This document shows, in pieces, positions 52,975 to 62,876 of a stretch of DNA of 64,000 bases (position 1 is its first letter; the number at the start of each line of letters is the position of its first letter). The stretch comes from Apostichopus japonicus. Taxonomy: Eukaryota > Echinodermata > Holothuroidea > Aspidochirotida > Stichopodidae. The stretch covers positions 5,141,501-5,205,500 of the forward strand of contig NC_092575.1 of assembly GCF_037975245.1 (NCBI RefSeq). Reading direction: 5' to 3'. The notes below the pieces were generated by a model. The model was not told where the DNA came from, made no database searches, and was given only the letters and a program-made list of their open reading frames with translations. A program made the position numbers and the translations under genes.

Positions 52975-53130
52975 AAACAATTTGGGTTTGTACTCAATGT
53001 GATGCATCCAGAAGTATCCACGATTCCCTTCGTTCAATATCATGTAAAAGGGTTTTCAGAGTTTGACCTCTGGTGACCTCAAATGAGATTTGACCTCACA
53101 GGCAACAGGATTCTTGTACTCAATGTATGA
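52975..53130. repeat. Second locus of the TGACCT-bearing dispersed repeat
   Basis: Shares TTTGACCTCTGGTGACCTCA, then GATTTGACCTCACAGGCAAC and TTCTTGTACTCAATGT with the blocks at 39.4-39.8 kb. Confidence 0.5.
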
Positions 53131-55039
53131 AAAGTAGATTTATGCTATGACAAATCATATTTCAAAGGTTTTAAAGGGAGCAAGTCAAAGCCCAGTATAA
53201 AGTGAGTCACATTATTTATCCTTGTTAAAAATATGTGGGGACTGATGTTTCAAGCTATTAGAATGTATTTATTCTATTCATTGCTTATTGAAGTGACACT
53301 GTTTTTGTTGGGGTTCGTATCCCGATCTAGGTAACTTTGGCTCTAGCCTTGGGGATATGTCAATAAAACTTAGTAATATGTGCTACGAGATAATGCAATT
53401 AGGGATCACTTTAGAGAGGAGAATTGTGTCTTGGGGTATGGCATGATATTTCAGATACAGAGATTATGTTCTAGAATAATCCTGGTCATATGAAGCTGTC
53501 CTAGGGGTAGAGATAGTATGTTTATAGTAAGTGTTGTATTGGAGCAGTTAGTGGGGGCATTATAGAATTGGGAGCCTTATGATTATTCAGGACTTGGTGG
53601 TGGGTTTATGTTATTATTTATGCTATTATGTGTTATGCGTTTTCAATATCCCGAAGGGAAATTCACATCTGCAGGAAGATTCACTGTGTTTAAGGTTCGT
53701 ATTACAAATTCCCTCAGGATAATTCCAGAGCATGTGTAGACAAAAGACTAGTTAACGTATTTTGTGCCCTGCAATTCTCGACCATCATCAGCGGAGAAAG
53801 AGAGACAAGGGGCGCTAGACTAAAGAGGGCGTGCCCCAAAAGACGGGAGTTGGTGAAACAGTGACAGCAACCTGAAGCTCACCCAACGTTTGGATTGAAA
53901 ATTGTCATTTGAACTTTAAGTATCATGTCCGAGTTCTTTATGAAGGGGTGTTTCAGTAGGTAATTGTATCACTATATTTTTCTGTTCTATACACCCACAT
54001 GTCCGAGTTCTTTATGAAGGGGTGTTTCAGTCGTTAATTGTATCAATATTTTTTTCTGTTCTATACACCCACATGTCCGAGTTCTTTATGGAGTCAAGTA
54101 CCTATAGCTGTTATCCTCGCCTTAATTAACAAAGTTAGCACTATTCCTTGTTGGTCAGGAGAACAGTGACATCTTGCCCTGACACTGAAATTTTATTGAA
54201 AGTACTAGCTATTTGGCAACCTAAAAATCTACTCGCCAAAACCAAAATTCACTATGACTGCTGTTCAAATCTCCATAGTGCAGATCAATACTTTCAATGA
54301 ACAAAGTTTAGGCACTTAAGCAGAAACATGGTGCTACGTAATTGCACATTGGAAAATTGTATTATTTACCCCCTAAAAGTAAGTGATGAACAAAGTAAAA
54401 CATGTCGCAGAATCCTAAATAAGCAGCTTGGCCTACTGTAGTGCGTCAATAGAAAGGCCTACGTAGATAGCTTGGTTACATTAGGGTTCCTCTTTTACTA
54501 GCTATATACTATACAGTAGCTAGGTGTCCGCGGGCCATATAACCCATGAGTACCTCACTGCTACTTTGAACTGCTACTCGATTAGCGCGACTTCGTACAT
54601 TTTCCAATTATTTATCCTGTCTTTGATCTGCAGATTGGTGTGCGAGAATCATCGCTATTACTCCATTACACTGTCTAAATCAAAGCGATCTTATACGCAA
54701 TGGAAATCCAAGGTTGAAAGAGCATCTTGCAAGCTATCTTCCAAACGCAACTGGTGTAAAGTAAAATTCTTAACACTTAGCAGCAAACATGTCTCAAAAC
54801 TCCTTAAATTGTTGTATATGTTGCGAATTATGACTGATGGCATATAGGAAATTCTTTAAGAAATCATTAAAGAGATATTTGGCTACCATAAAGAGGGGGT
54901 ACATTTATATAAATCATCGTTTCTATACACTCGTAGCTTTCCAAAGATACCCAATTTGTGTCAAACGAAGCTCACATTCTCGAGGGATAAGCGATCAAAA
55001 ATCGAGGGTAATATAATCTTTCTAAAAATTGTTGGTAAT
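53131..55039. other. Intergenic stretch with one short tandem repeat
   Basis: Open frames up to 107 codons (54524-54847) show no domain or family resemblance. The only defined structure is the 74-bp tandem repeat at 53924-54091. Confidence 0.45.
53924..54091. repeat. 74-bp tandem repeat, 2.3 copies
   Basis: Units start at 53924, 53998 and 54072 with CATGTCCGAGTTCTTTATG and contain GGGGTGTTTCAGT and TCTGTTCTATACACC. The third copy is truncated after TTTATGG. Confidence 0.9.
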
Positions 55040-55045
55040 GCGGCG

Positions 55046-55078
55046 TGACGTCAGTCGAGGAACCCAGCGCACTTCCGG
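55046..55078 (+). promoter_or_regulatory. CRE and ETS-type sites upstream of the THAP exon
   Basis: A perfect CRE palindrome TGACGTCA (55046-55053) and an ETS consensus ACTTCCGG (55071-55078) sit in a short GC-rich, CpG-containing island 120-150 bp upstream of the THAP ATG. This combination is common in TATA-less animal promoters. Function is inferred from position only. Confidence 0.5.
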
Positions 55079-55196
55079 GACGTTTTCAGAAACGTCTGAG
55101 AACACACAACATTACACTGTTGCAGGGCTCTATAGTAATTGAGATTTGGTGTTTGGAGTTTTGTTTTTACGTAAACTTATCTCGTAACTGTTAATT

Positions 55197-55388
55197 ATGC
55201 CAAGCCGATGTGTTGTTACAGGCTGCTCCAACACAAATAAAGACGGATTTCACCAGCACGCTGTTCCAAAAGATGACAAAAATCGAAGAATTTGCACACG
55301 ATTCGTTCATAACACTACACATAGACAACGTTACGAGTACCTGTGGGCCTATACTATTGCCAAATTACTTGTTATGACCACAGTCTAG
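55197..55388 (+). CDS. THAP-type zinc finger N-terminal exon (partial or decayed)
   Basis: ATG at 55197 opens MPSRCVVTGCSNTNKDG, the characteristic start of THAP domains, whose C-x(4)-C half of the C2CH zinc site is C5 and C10. The stretch PKDDKNRRICTRFV aligns with the THAP segment that normally has RR.W.RFV; here the invariant Trp is Cys33. The second half of the zinc site (C-x2-H) and the AVPTLF-type end are not in this frame, so they are on a later exon or lost. THAP domains bind DNA and occur in host factors and in P-element-like or other transposases. A promoter-like block lies just upstream. No second exon could be joined with confidence. Confidence 0.55.
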   Translation: MPSRCVVTGCSNTNKDGFHQHAVPKDDKNRRICTRFVHNTTHRQRYEYLWAYTIAKLLVMTTV

Positions 55389-55900
55389 GCCTCCTTGATG
55401 CAGCAAATGACGATTTTTTGTTATTGGTTACCTGGCATATGTGCACAAAACTTAAAGCCAGTTGGAATTTGAACAATCAATACTAGATCTGCAATTTTTC
55501 TTTTGTGGTAAAACTGGAGTTGTGTTATGATTTTAACATAACAGTTGGATGATACAACAAACACAGGATAGCCTGTTATACCGCGTCTATTAGTTAGGTC
55601 TAGACCCATATGCACTAGTCTTGTCAACTATCAACGTATTAACGTTCGGCAAAATACACCGTTATGTAATAAAGATGTTCGAACTTTGTATTGGCTCTGC
55701 GTAAATATGTAATGATGTACATTGCTTTAGCTCGTGGAAAAACCCATGTTAATCTACATAGCCTAGAGTTTATTTTACACACCTCATAGTCATTATATAA
55801 CTATAGCCCTGTGAATAGGAGCAGAGATAGCTCATTTTCTTTGAACAAATCATGTAAGTTCCGAAGATGAAGTGTAGCCTAGGAAAACAATATACCCACA
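55389..55900. other. Stretch downstream of the THAP exon
   Basis: No coding frame assigned; possible intron of the THAP gene. No clear donor or acceptor that restores the missing C-x2-H was found by eye. Confidence 0.4.
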
Positions 55901-56520
55901 CTAACCACGGCAAAATACCACCCCTTTTCCATGGTAAACTGTAGTACCACAATTGAATGGGGTATTTTGGTCCTTATGAATGCGGTTTACCACAATTTAA
56001 CCATGCATGGTTTTATCACTTTCTATATCATCTTCACCATGGGTTTATCTCAAATTTACCCTATGTGTACTATGGCATTACCACAGTTTTACCCTAATTA
56101 ACCACAATTTTACCATGTAACTGTACCAAAGTTTTACCCTTTATTGTACCATGGTTTTACCCAAATTTGCACAACAGTTTTCCCTAATTGTCTTAATTAT
56201 AATCAGTACACCACAAATTATACCTTAAATTTAACCCATTGGTGGATCTTATCATCATTGGGCTAAAAGAAACGTTCAACAAAGCAACACATACTGTATG
56301 GCATATGCATATATCATACTATTTGATATGCACCATATTTGGTCTATATATGCTGCAGTCAAAACATGAATGACAACAATATAAAGGTTAAACAGTTTAC
56401 AGTACATGCAGTTTTTGTAAAGTAAAATAAGTATGTGCCATAATTGTATTCTATATAGGGCTACTGTGGTAACTTTACCATGGTTTACCCTAATTTAACC
56501 ATTTTACCACTGTAACATTT
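55901..56520. repeat. Degenerate ACCATGGTTTTACCC oligomer array
   Basis: Dense variants of TTACCATGG, GGTTTTACC, TTTACCCTAATTTAACC and ACCACAATTTTACC occur in both orientations, with a ~230-bp non-repetitive middle (about 56200-56450). The left part contains CCATGGTAAAC and the right part ACTTTACCATGG, so it has the architecture of an oligomer-built foldback element, but I could not find terminal inverted repeats or a target duplication. Confidence 0.5.
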
Positions 56521-56570
56521 ACAGGCGCGTATCCAGGGGGTGGGGCGTTGGGGGCGCGCCTCCGGGTGAG

Positions 56571-58115
56571 AAAAGAAAAGATGTTCCTCATGTGTCTCAT
56601 GAAAGAACATGGGCAAATCATGAACTGGAATATGAACCTGCTAATCATATTGGTACAGTTGCATGTATGATGGTGTCTACACCAAATAGTCAGTTAGGTA
56701 GTTGTTGCGTAAATGAAGGAAAAGTAACCCTCAAGTGTGGAAATACGTTGCCTTTGATGAGTGCGGCATGTGATGTAAAGTTTTGTCGGAAAGCTCCTGT
56801 AGAACAAGGTCGTGTAAATGGAAGAGTAGTAAGAGTGCTTATGGATAGTGGTTGTGATGGTGTGATTATACGTCGAGAATTGGTTTTACCCGAACAATTT
56901 ACTGGGCAGCTGAAACCATGGGCATTAGCAGACGGTACTATAAGAACAATCCCCGTAGCAAGACTACGGATTGATACACCATTCTTTTCGGGAATCGTAG
57001 AAGCTTCTTGTTTCCGTAATCCATTGTATGATATTCTCCTAGGAAATATAGATGGTGTTAGGGGACCTGGTGATCCAGACCCTAGTTGGTCAAAAACAAC
57101 GGATGGGAAATCTAGAGAGAAAGTTGGAGCAGTTCAAACTAGGGCTCAGAAAGCTGCCATTGGTAAACCGTTACCAAAACTTAATGTTCCAAAGGCATTA
57201 CCAACAGTTAAAACGGGGGATTTTAAGAAAGCTCAAATGGGTGACGTAACTTTGTCGAAATGTAGAAGATTAGCGGATTCACATGAGGAGGCACCCCTCA
57301 ATAGGTTTGGGCGTACTCATAGTTATGTGTGGCGAAATGAATTTTTGTATCGCAACTTTAAAGTGATTAATGGCGAAGTTGAGGATATTACTTTACAACT
57401 TGTAGTTCCCAAAGCATACAGGCATTTTGTCATGAAGATGGCCCATGAGTCGATACTCGGAGGACATCAGGGTGCTAGGAAGACTAAACATAAGATATTA
57501 TCTGATTTTTATTGGCCAGGTTGCCAAGCAGATATAACTAGATTCTGCAGAAGTTGTGAAGTATGTCAACGAACTGTACCTAAGGGTCGTGTCGGTAAAT
57601 TACCCCTGGGTACCATGCCTTTAGTCGAGACCCCCTTTCAGAGAGTCGCTATAGATATAGTCGGACCAATCCAGCCCAAAACTGATCGGAATAACCGATA
57701 CATACTTACAATTGTAGACTATGCTACACGTTATCCTGAGGCAGTAGCCCTTCCCAGTATCGAGACAACCAGAGTTGCCGAAGCTCTAATAACTGTGTTC
57801 TCTAGGGTAGGTGTTCCGAGAGAAGTTTTAACTGATCAGGGCACCCAGTTCACGTCCGACTTGATGAGGGAAGTCGGTCGACTTTTATCTGTGCGTCAAC
57901 TTACGACTACCCCCTACCATCCTGCCTGCAATGGGTTGGTAGAACGGTTAAATGGCACCCTAAAACTCATGTTAAGGAGTATGTGTACCGAACGCCCACG
58001 TTACTGGGACAGATACATAGACCCCCTCCTATTCGCATATAGAGAAACCCCTCAAGAAAGTACGGGCTTTGCCCCATTCGAACTATTGTACGGTCGTAAA
58101 ATTCGGGACCAATGA
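56571..58115 (+). pseudogene. Retroelement pol part 1: protease and integrase
   Basis: The frame is open from about 56571; the GTG at 56592 is not a true start. Residue numbers count from that GTG. Protease: catalytic DSG at 85-87 and a flap-end motif YDILLGN (146-152). Integrase: HHCC zinc finger with H285, H292, C322 and C325 (ending SCEVCQR), then the catalytic core D355 (IDIVGP), D415 (LTDQGTQF) and E451 (NGLVERLNG), spaced as D-x59-D-x35-E. All three catalytic acids are present. The frame ends with TGA at 58113-58115 right after the conserved GRKIR of gypsy integrases; the continuation is in the -1 frame, pointing to loss of one base in the G run at about 58105-58107. Confidence 0.85.
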
Positions 58116-59815
58116 CAATACTCAGAGAATTATGGGCTGACGAGGTAGACGATCCCACTGTTCGAGGAACGTATGAGTATGTTGTTGAGTTGAAAGAACG
58201 CCTTCAGCAAACATGTAAAATGGCTAGTCAGGAGTTAGCCAAAGCGTCGACTAGGTATAAACGTAACTATGACAGGAAGACAAAACATAGATCATTTAAT
58301 GTCGGGAACTCTGTGCTTCTCCTACTCCCCAGTGATACCAACAAATTAGTGTCACAGTGGCGAGGGCCCTACAAAGTAGTTCAAAAGTCTGGTTCATTAG
58401 ACTATAGTATCGATGTTAATGGTAAAATCAAAATGTTTCATGCAAATCTGTTAAAAAGGTACATTGATCGAGAAGCAGAGGACAAAAGTATGACCCCATG
58501 GTGTAAGGGAATTGATGTCGGTGGTTTGGTAGATGTGGTGTGCAGTGCTGTAATTGTAGAACACGATGCACAATTAGATCCTGAAACTCAGGAAGGACAT
58601 ATTAACCAAAATATGGAGAGTAAAGATGTAGGTTACCTAGAATTGACACCAACCGAGGTAGAGGAAACGTATCAGAATGTAGAGGTCAATCAAAACTTAA
58701 CATGGGCGCAAACTGAGAAAGTTAAGAGAATTTTGTATAATTTCAAGGATGTGTTAACTGACCGTCCAGGTCACATCCAATTTGTAGCACATAGTATTAA
58801 ACTTACTTCTGATGAACCTTTAAGAGTAAAACAGTACCCTATTCCACATGCTATGAAGGAAGTTGTTCAGGAAGAGATTGATAAGATGTTACAAATGAAA
58901 ATAATTGAACGATCCGATTCACCATACAGTGCACCGATAGTTATTGTTAAGAAAAAAGACGGGGGTAACCGTTTCTGTATAGATTATCGACAGCTGAATA
59001 AACTAACAGTATTTGATGCTGAACCTTTGCCAAGTATGGATGCAATAGTAACCCATCTTGCGCAAGATCACTTCTTTTCGAAGCTAGATCTTAGTAAGGG
59101 ATACTGGCAAGTTGCAGTCGAAGAAAACTGTAAACATTTAACAGCGTTTGCCACGCCTTCCGGGTTATTCCAATTTAAGGTTATGCCCTTCGGGCTTGTT
59201 AACGCCCCGGCAACCTTTAACCGTATGATGAGAATTTTGCTCAAAGGATTACGTCATGTAGACTGCTATTTGGATGATATTCTTGTCCATACTCCAACTT
59301 GGGAACAACACTTAAACGTACTTAGTGCAGTATTTAAGAGACTCAGAGAAGCAAATTTGACAGCAAAGCCTAGCAATTGCTGTATTGCAAAGCAAAGGGT
59401 AGAATTTTTAGGTCATGTTGTAGGAAAAGGAAAATTAGAACCCCAATTGGATAAAGTTGAAAAGATTAAGGCTGCACCAAGACCACAGACCAAGAAACAA
59501 CTCCGATCATTCTTGGGTCTGACTGGATATTATAGGGGTTTTATACCTAATTATGCTGCGATAGCATCCCCTCTCACTGACAAAACTAAAAATAGGGAAC
59601 CTAACAAACTGGTTTGGGGAGACAGTCAAGAATTAGCTTTAACGTCTTTGAGAAATAAGCTCGCCAGCTCTCCGATTTTGCACCTACCTGATCTTTCAAA
59701 ACAATTTATTCTTAGAACAGATGCATCAGATTTAGGATTAGGAGCCATACTCTTACAAGAGCATGATAACGAGTTATTTCCTGTGGCTTACGCAAGTAGG
59801 AAACTGTTACAATGA
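58112..59815 (+). pseudogene. Retroelement pol part 2: integrase C-terminus, RT, RNase H start
   Basis: Opens with the integrase C-terminal region (RYKRNYDRKTK, then the GPY/F motif WRGPYKVV at 83-90). This sits directly before the reverse transcriptase, which proves the integrase-first order. RT motifs: SPYSAPIVIVKKKDG (270-284), DYRQLNKLT, catalytic LDLSKGYWQ (D326), FGLVNAPATF (360-369) and YLDD (386-389) with both aspartates, then FLGHVVGKGK and the LRSFLGLTGYYRGFIPNY connection. RNase H begins with RTDASDLGLGAIL (D537). The frame stops at TGA 59813 inside RNase H. The spacer between GPY/F and RT (about 120-215) is long and unassigned. Confidence 0.88.
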
Positions 59816-60073
59816 GAGAAGGCTTAATCTGTCATGGAGAAGGAATGCCTTGCTTTAGTTTGGGGGATTAACAAATTCCAACGGTACCTCTACGGTAGGG
59901 AATTTACCGTACAAACAGACCATAAGCCTCTAGCATTTCTTCAAAAGGCTAGATTAGCAAATCCCCGTATTATGAGATGGTCTCTAAGTATTCAACCCTG
60001 TAAATTGAGAATTGAAGCAATTAAGGGTTCATCAAATGTTGGTGCAGTTTGTTTAAGTCGTTTGATCTCGTAA
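59816..60073 (+). pseudogene. Retroelement RNase H remainder
   Basis: Same reading frame as the RT part, separated by two stops (TGA 59813 and TAA 59828). It continues with VMEKECLALVWGINKFQRYL, then YGREFTVQTDHKPLAFLQ, and ends GSSNVGAVCLSRL. The family normally has Asp in the last motif (A-D-x-LSR); here it is Val, so even apart from the stops the last RNase H acidic residue is lost. Confidence 0.8.
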
Positions 60074-60274
60074 TTGAGTCATTGTATGAACTTAAAGGAG
60101 TGTAAGGTAATTAAAGTGTTGAACAGTGTATTGTAAAAGTATGTTTACTAAGGAAATAATTGTGTTAAAAATTCTAAGAATATAAAGGAAAAAAGTTACA
60201 AATGTTTAAGAATGTTAAGAAAAGAGTTGTGTTGTAAATGTTTAAAAGTATTAAGAAAATGAAACATTTTCTTC

Positions 60275-60292
60275 AAGAGGAGGGGAGTGAAA
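60275..60292 (+). promoter_or_regulatory. Polypurine tract
   Basis: AAGAGGAGGGGAG followed by TGAAA directly abuts the TGTCAC start of the LTR, as expected for the plus-strand primer site. Confidence 0.8.
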
Positions 60293-61033
60293 TGTCACAA
60301 CCCGTCCGGGGATAACCCCCTCAAGTATTTTATTGATTGCTTTACGTGTTTATTTAATTGGATGCTAATTATTTAGCCATGGTTTTGTGTATCCTTAAGC
60401 ATTACGTAATCAGCTTTTTGTTAACGAGTATCGGAATTCCGTCGGCATCGGGTATAAATAGAACAGTAAAGCCACGTGCTCTTTCTCTTTTCAATCTCGG
60501 TCTTGAACCGAAAGCAAAACCGTAAGTTGCTCTTGTTTAATTATAACATGTTAGCTCAGAATTTTAGTTCAAAAGAAACCAATTTCCACCTTCATTGAGA
60601 TAACATGGACTCATTACTTTACGAATTAAATTCGGTGTTTATTGTACTTTTATAGATGGCAAAAGAGGCAGGGAAGAAACTAAATTAAAGCTTGAACGAG
60701 GAAAGAAAGAGAACGTGAAACTACGAAAAGGAAAAGGCCGAAGCTCGTATATAGAAAGAAAGAACATTCATTTGTGTAGTAACCATAAACGTTGACAGAA
60801 CCCTCAACGAACAAAACTAGGACCATAAGAAAGAAAGCCATATGAAGTATAGAAGTGGAAGTTTAAAAGGATATATATATATATATAGAAAATGATGATT
60901 TATTTTGTTCTATGTAACCAATATTAATTTTATTGTTGTTGCTAACAATTATATTGAACTTGTGAAACTCATATACTCTCTCTGTCCGTCTTTACACCGT
61001 TGTCGACTGCTCTCTTGAAAAGAATCCGTGACA
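60293..61033 (+). repeat. 3' LTR of the Gmr1-type element
   Basis: Begins TGTCACAACCCG right after the polypurine tract and ends CCGTGACA; TGTCAC and GTGACA are exact inverse complements with the usual TG...CA ends. About 741 bp. A TATAAATA box lies at 60453-60460. No second LTR exists upstream in the window, so divergence-based dating is not possible. Confidence 0.8.
60453..60460 (+). promoter_or_regulatory. TATA box in the LTR
   Basis: TATAAATA within CGGGTATAAATAGAAC, about 160 bp into the LTR, a typical U3 promoter position. Confidence 0.6.
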
Positions 61034-61153
61034 TATACACATGGTAGCCAGTAACGGATCGATGATTTCGGAAGGGGCGTGCGCCTCACCCTACCCATTA
61101 CACCGACAACCCCATTTTGAAGTTTCCATATTTCCTCTCTCACTAATGTATAT

Positions 61154-61278
<125 letters not shown>

Positions 61279-61361
61279 AGGCTGGATCTCGAGTGAGATA
61301 CAATAATTGAATTAGGCAAGTGATTGGAAGTTTGGAAGTAAAACAGCCAATGTTTGGTTTT

Positions 61362-61400
61362 TGCAGAGCTTTCGAGCAAAACTAGCTCTTCTTCAGTGCA
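61362..61400 (-). ncRNA. Hammerhead ribozyme-like motif 3
   Basis: Read on the minus strand: stem I TGCA (61400-61397), core CTGAAGA plus extra A, stem II GAGC / GCTC around TAGTTTT, GAAA, G, CTC as the cleavage triplet, and TGCA (61365-61362) closing stem I. Stem II has 4 pairs and stem I 4; stem III is again two pairs with no loop. The architecture matches the two motifs at 6463 and 40624. Confidence 0.65.
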
Positions 61401-61492
61401 TGATCACCGAAAGAAACAAGGAGTGGCAGGAATTGAAACTATTTTATAGAGAAGATGTCGGCATGGTTGTAAAGGCAAAGCGACATACTGAT

Positions 61493-61561
61493 TTCTGCTG
61501 AATTCAGCAGAAGTTTTAGAAATTCGGATTATTTTAATCCGCGTCGGATTATTTTAATCCG
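61493..61561. repeat. Cluster of three perfect palindromes
   Basis: TTCTGCTGAATTCAGCAGAA (61493-61512) is a 20-bp perfect palindrome. It is followed by two identical CGGATTATTTTAATCCG hairpins (61525-61541 and 61545-61561). They sit directly before an (AT)n run, in the flank of the hammerhead-bearing fragment. Confidence 0.9.
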
Positions 61562-61582
61562 ATTCCGTCGTAATTGTAAAGG

Positions 61583-61586
<4 letters not shown>

Positions 61587-61656
<70 letters not shown>
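61587..61656. repeat. (AT)n microsatellite
   Basis: About 70 bp of AT repeats. Confidence 0.98.
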
Positions 61657-61659
<3 letters not shown>

Positions 61660-61684
61660 GTTTATTCATGATTTAACTTCTATA

Positions 61685-61840
<156 letters not shown>

Positions 61841-61873
61841 TCTATATCTATATCTATATATCTATATCTATCA

Positions 61874-61923
<50 letters not shown>

Positions 61924-61924
61924 G

Positions 61925-62040
61925 AAATTGCAGTGAGTTGGAAAATCCAGAACATTTAAAAACTTCCAGCCTCCACCGGGATTCGAACCCGGGCCTCCCG
62001 CTTTATATGCGGACACCCTAACCACTAGGCTATGGACGTT
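61925..62040 (-). mobile_element. tRNA-derived SINE
   Basis: On the minus strand, positions 62040 to about 61968 fold like a tRNA: A box TAGCCTAGTGGTTAG, an anticodon stem TCCGC / GCGGG around the loop ATATAAA, and a T arm with B box GGTTCGAATCC inside CCCGG / CCGGG. The acceptor stem pairs only partly and the implied anticodon ATA is not a normal one, so this is a Pol III promoter head of a SINE rather than a working tRNA gene. A short non-tRNA body follows (GGCTGGAAGTTTTTAAATG) before the AT-rich microsatellite. Confidence 0.7.
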
Positions 62041-62620
62041 GATTGTATATCCAGAGGTTTGAACCCGGTAAGGAAGGTCGAAATTCCACTGTAGGCGTAA
62101 TTATATGTATAAATTACACTTGAGAAAAGTTTAAAAATTATTTAATAACAAAATGGCTTAAATACATACCAAAACAAGGAAGCTGTACGGCTCCTCGTAA
62201 AAAGTGTAATAACCCACCTCGGATTAGTAAAATTTCAACTTGAGCTCTTTAAGAAATGAGTAATACAGGAAACTATCGGGAGGAAAAATGTATGCCTTGG
62301 AATTCCCAGGATCTTAAAGTTCATGGTCTGTAGATCGCAAACCACAAACTTAACAAGAAATTTCTAACGAATTCAGGAAATACGTCGGTTCAAATGGTCT
62401 CGAGTTTAGGCTTTACCTGGGAAATATCCGGACCTGCGATATGTATACAAAGTACATGTGGTCACAGAGGGGTTGATGATAAAAGTTGACATTTAGTACA
62501 GGCAGGCCTACAGCTTCATGAATCGTTATAGAACTATATGCAACGAAATAGATGCATACCGCGGCTTACACAAAGTGCATGAACTTTCCCTTAAGTATAC
62601 TTGACCTTGTATTGTTAATA

Positions 62621-62727
62621 TATATATATATATATATAAAATATATATATATATAAAATATAGATATATATATATATATATATAAATATATATATATATA
62701 TTTATATATATATATATATATATATAG
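62621..62727. repeat. (TA)n microsatellite with AAAATA interruptions
   Basis: About 105 bp of TA repeats. Confidence 0.95.
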
Positions 62728-62764
62728 GGTTATAGCTAGGAGATTGTGAGTGCTGGTTAAATAA

Positions 62765-62830
62765 ATTTGCGAAGCGTAGCGAGCGAAGCTCTCGCATCTC
62801 ACGGGGTCCAGGGGCCCGCTCTAGGGTGAT
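62765..62830. repeat. GC-rich dispersed repeat end
   Basis: GAAGCGTAGCGAGCGAAGC and ACGGGGTCCAGGGGCCCGC resemble termini of dispersed elements in marine invertebrate genomes; recognition is from memory and the family is not named. Confidence 0.35.
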
Positions 62831-62876
62831 TTTTGCTACATTTCAGATTTACAATTGGTAATGCAGCATTTACACT

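Larger units (their letters stand above)
56571..61033 (+). mobile_element. Gmr1-type Ty3/gypsy retrotransposon, 5'-truncated
   Basis: Domains run protease, integrase (zinc finger, DDE core, C-terminal GPY/F), reverse transcriptase, RNase H, then a polypurine tract and a 3' LTR. In ordinary gypsy elements the integrase follows RNase H. The order here is that of the Gmr1 group described in deuterostomes (Goodwin and Poulter 2002). Gag, the primer site and the 5' LTR are absent: the frame opens directly from a GC-rich repeat at about 56535-56570. One frameshift (about 58105) and two stops (59813 and 59828) break the pol frame, so this is a dead but fairly young copy. No target duplication can be defined because the 5' end is missing. 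Confidence 0.9.

Noticed and set aside
54524-54847. 107-codon open frame
   Set aside because: Composition is not distinctive, no domain, no splice context; not supported as a gene.
56592-56594. Start codon of the retroelement ORF
   Set aside because: The codon is GTG and the frame is open upstream to the truncation point, so it is not an initiation site.
60293-61033. 5' LTR of a second, downstream element
   Set aside because: A TGGTAGCC stretch follows the LTR and could suggest a primer site, but no retroelement coding sequence follows and the polypurine tract shows it is a 3' LTR.
61968-62040. Functional tRNA gene
   Set aside because: Acceptor stem pairs poorly, the anticodon would be ATA, and a SINE-like body follows.
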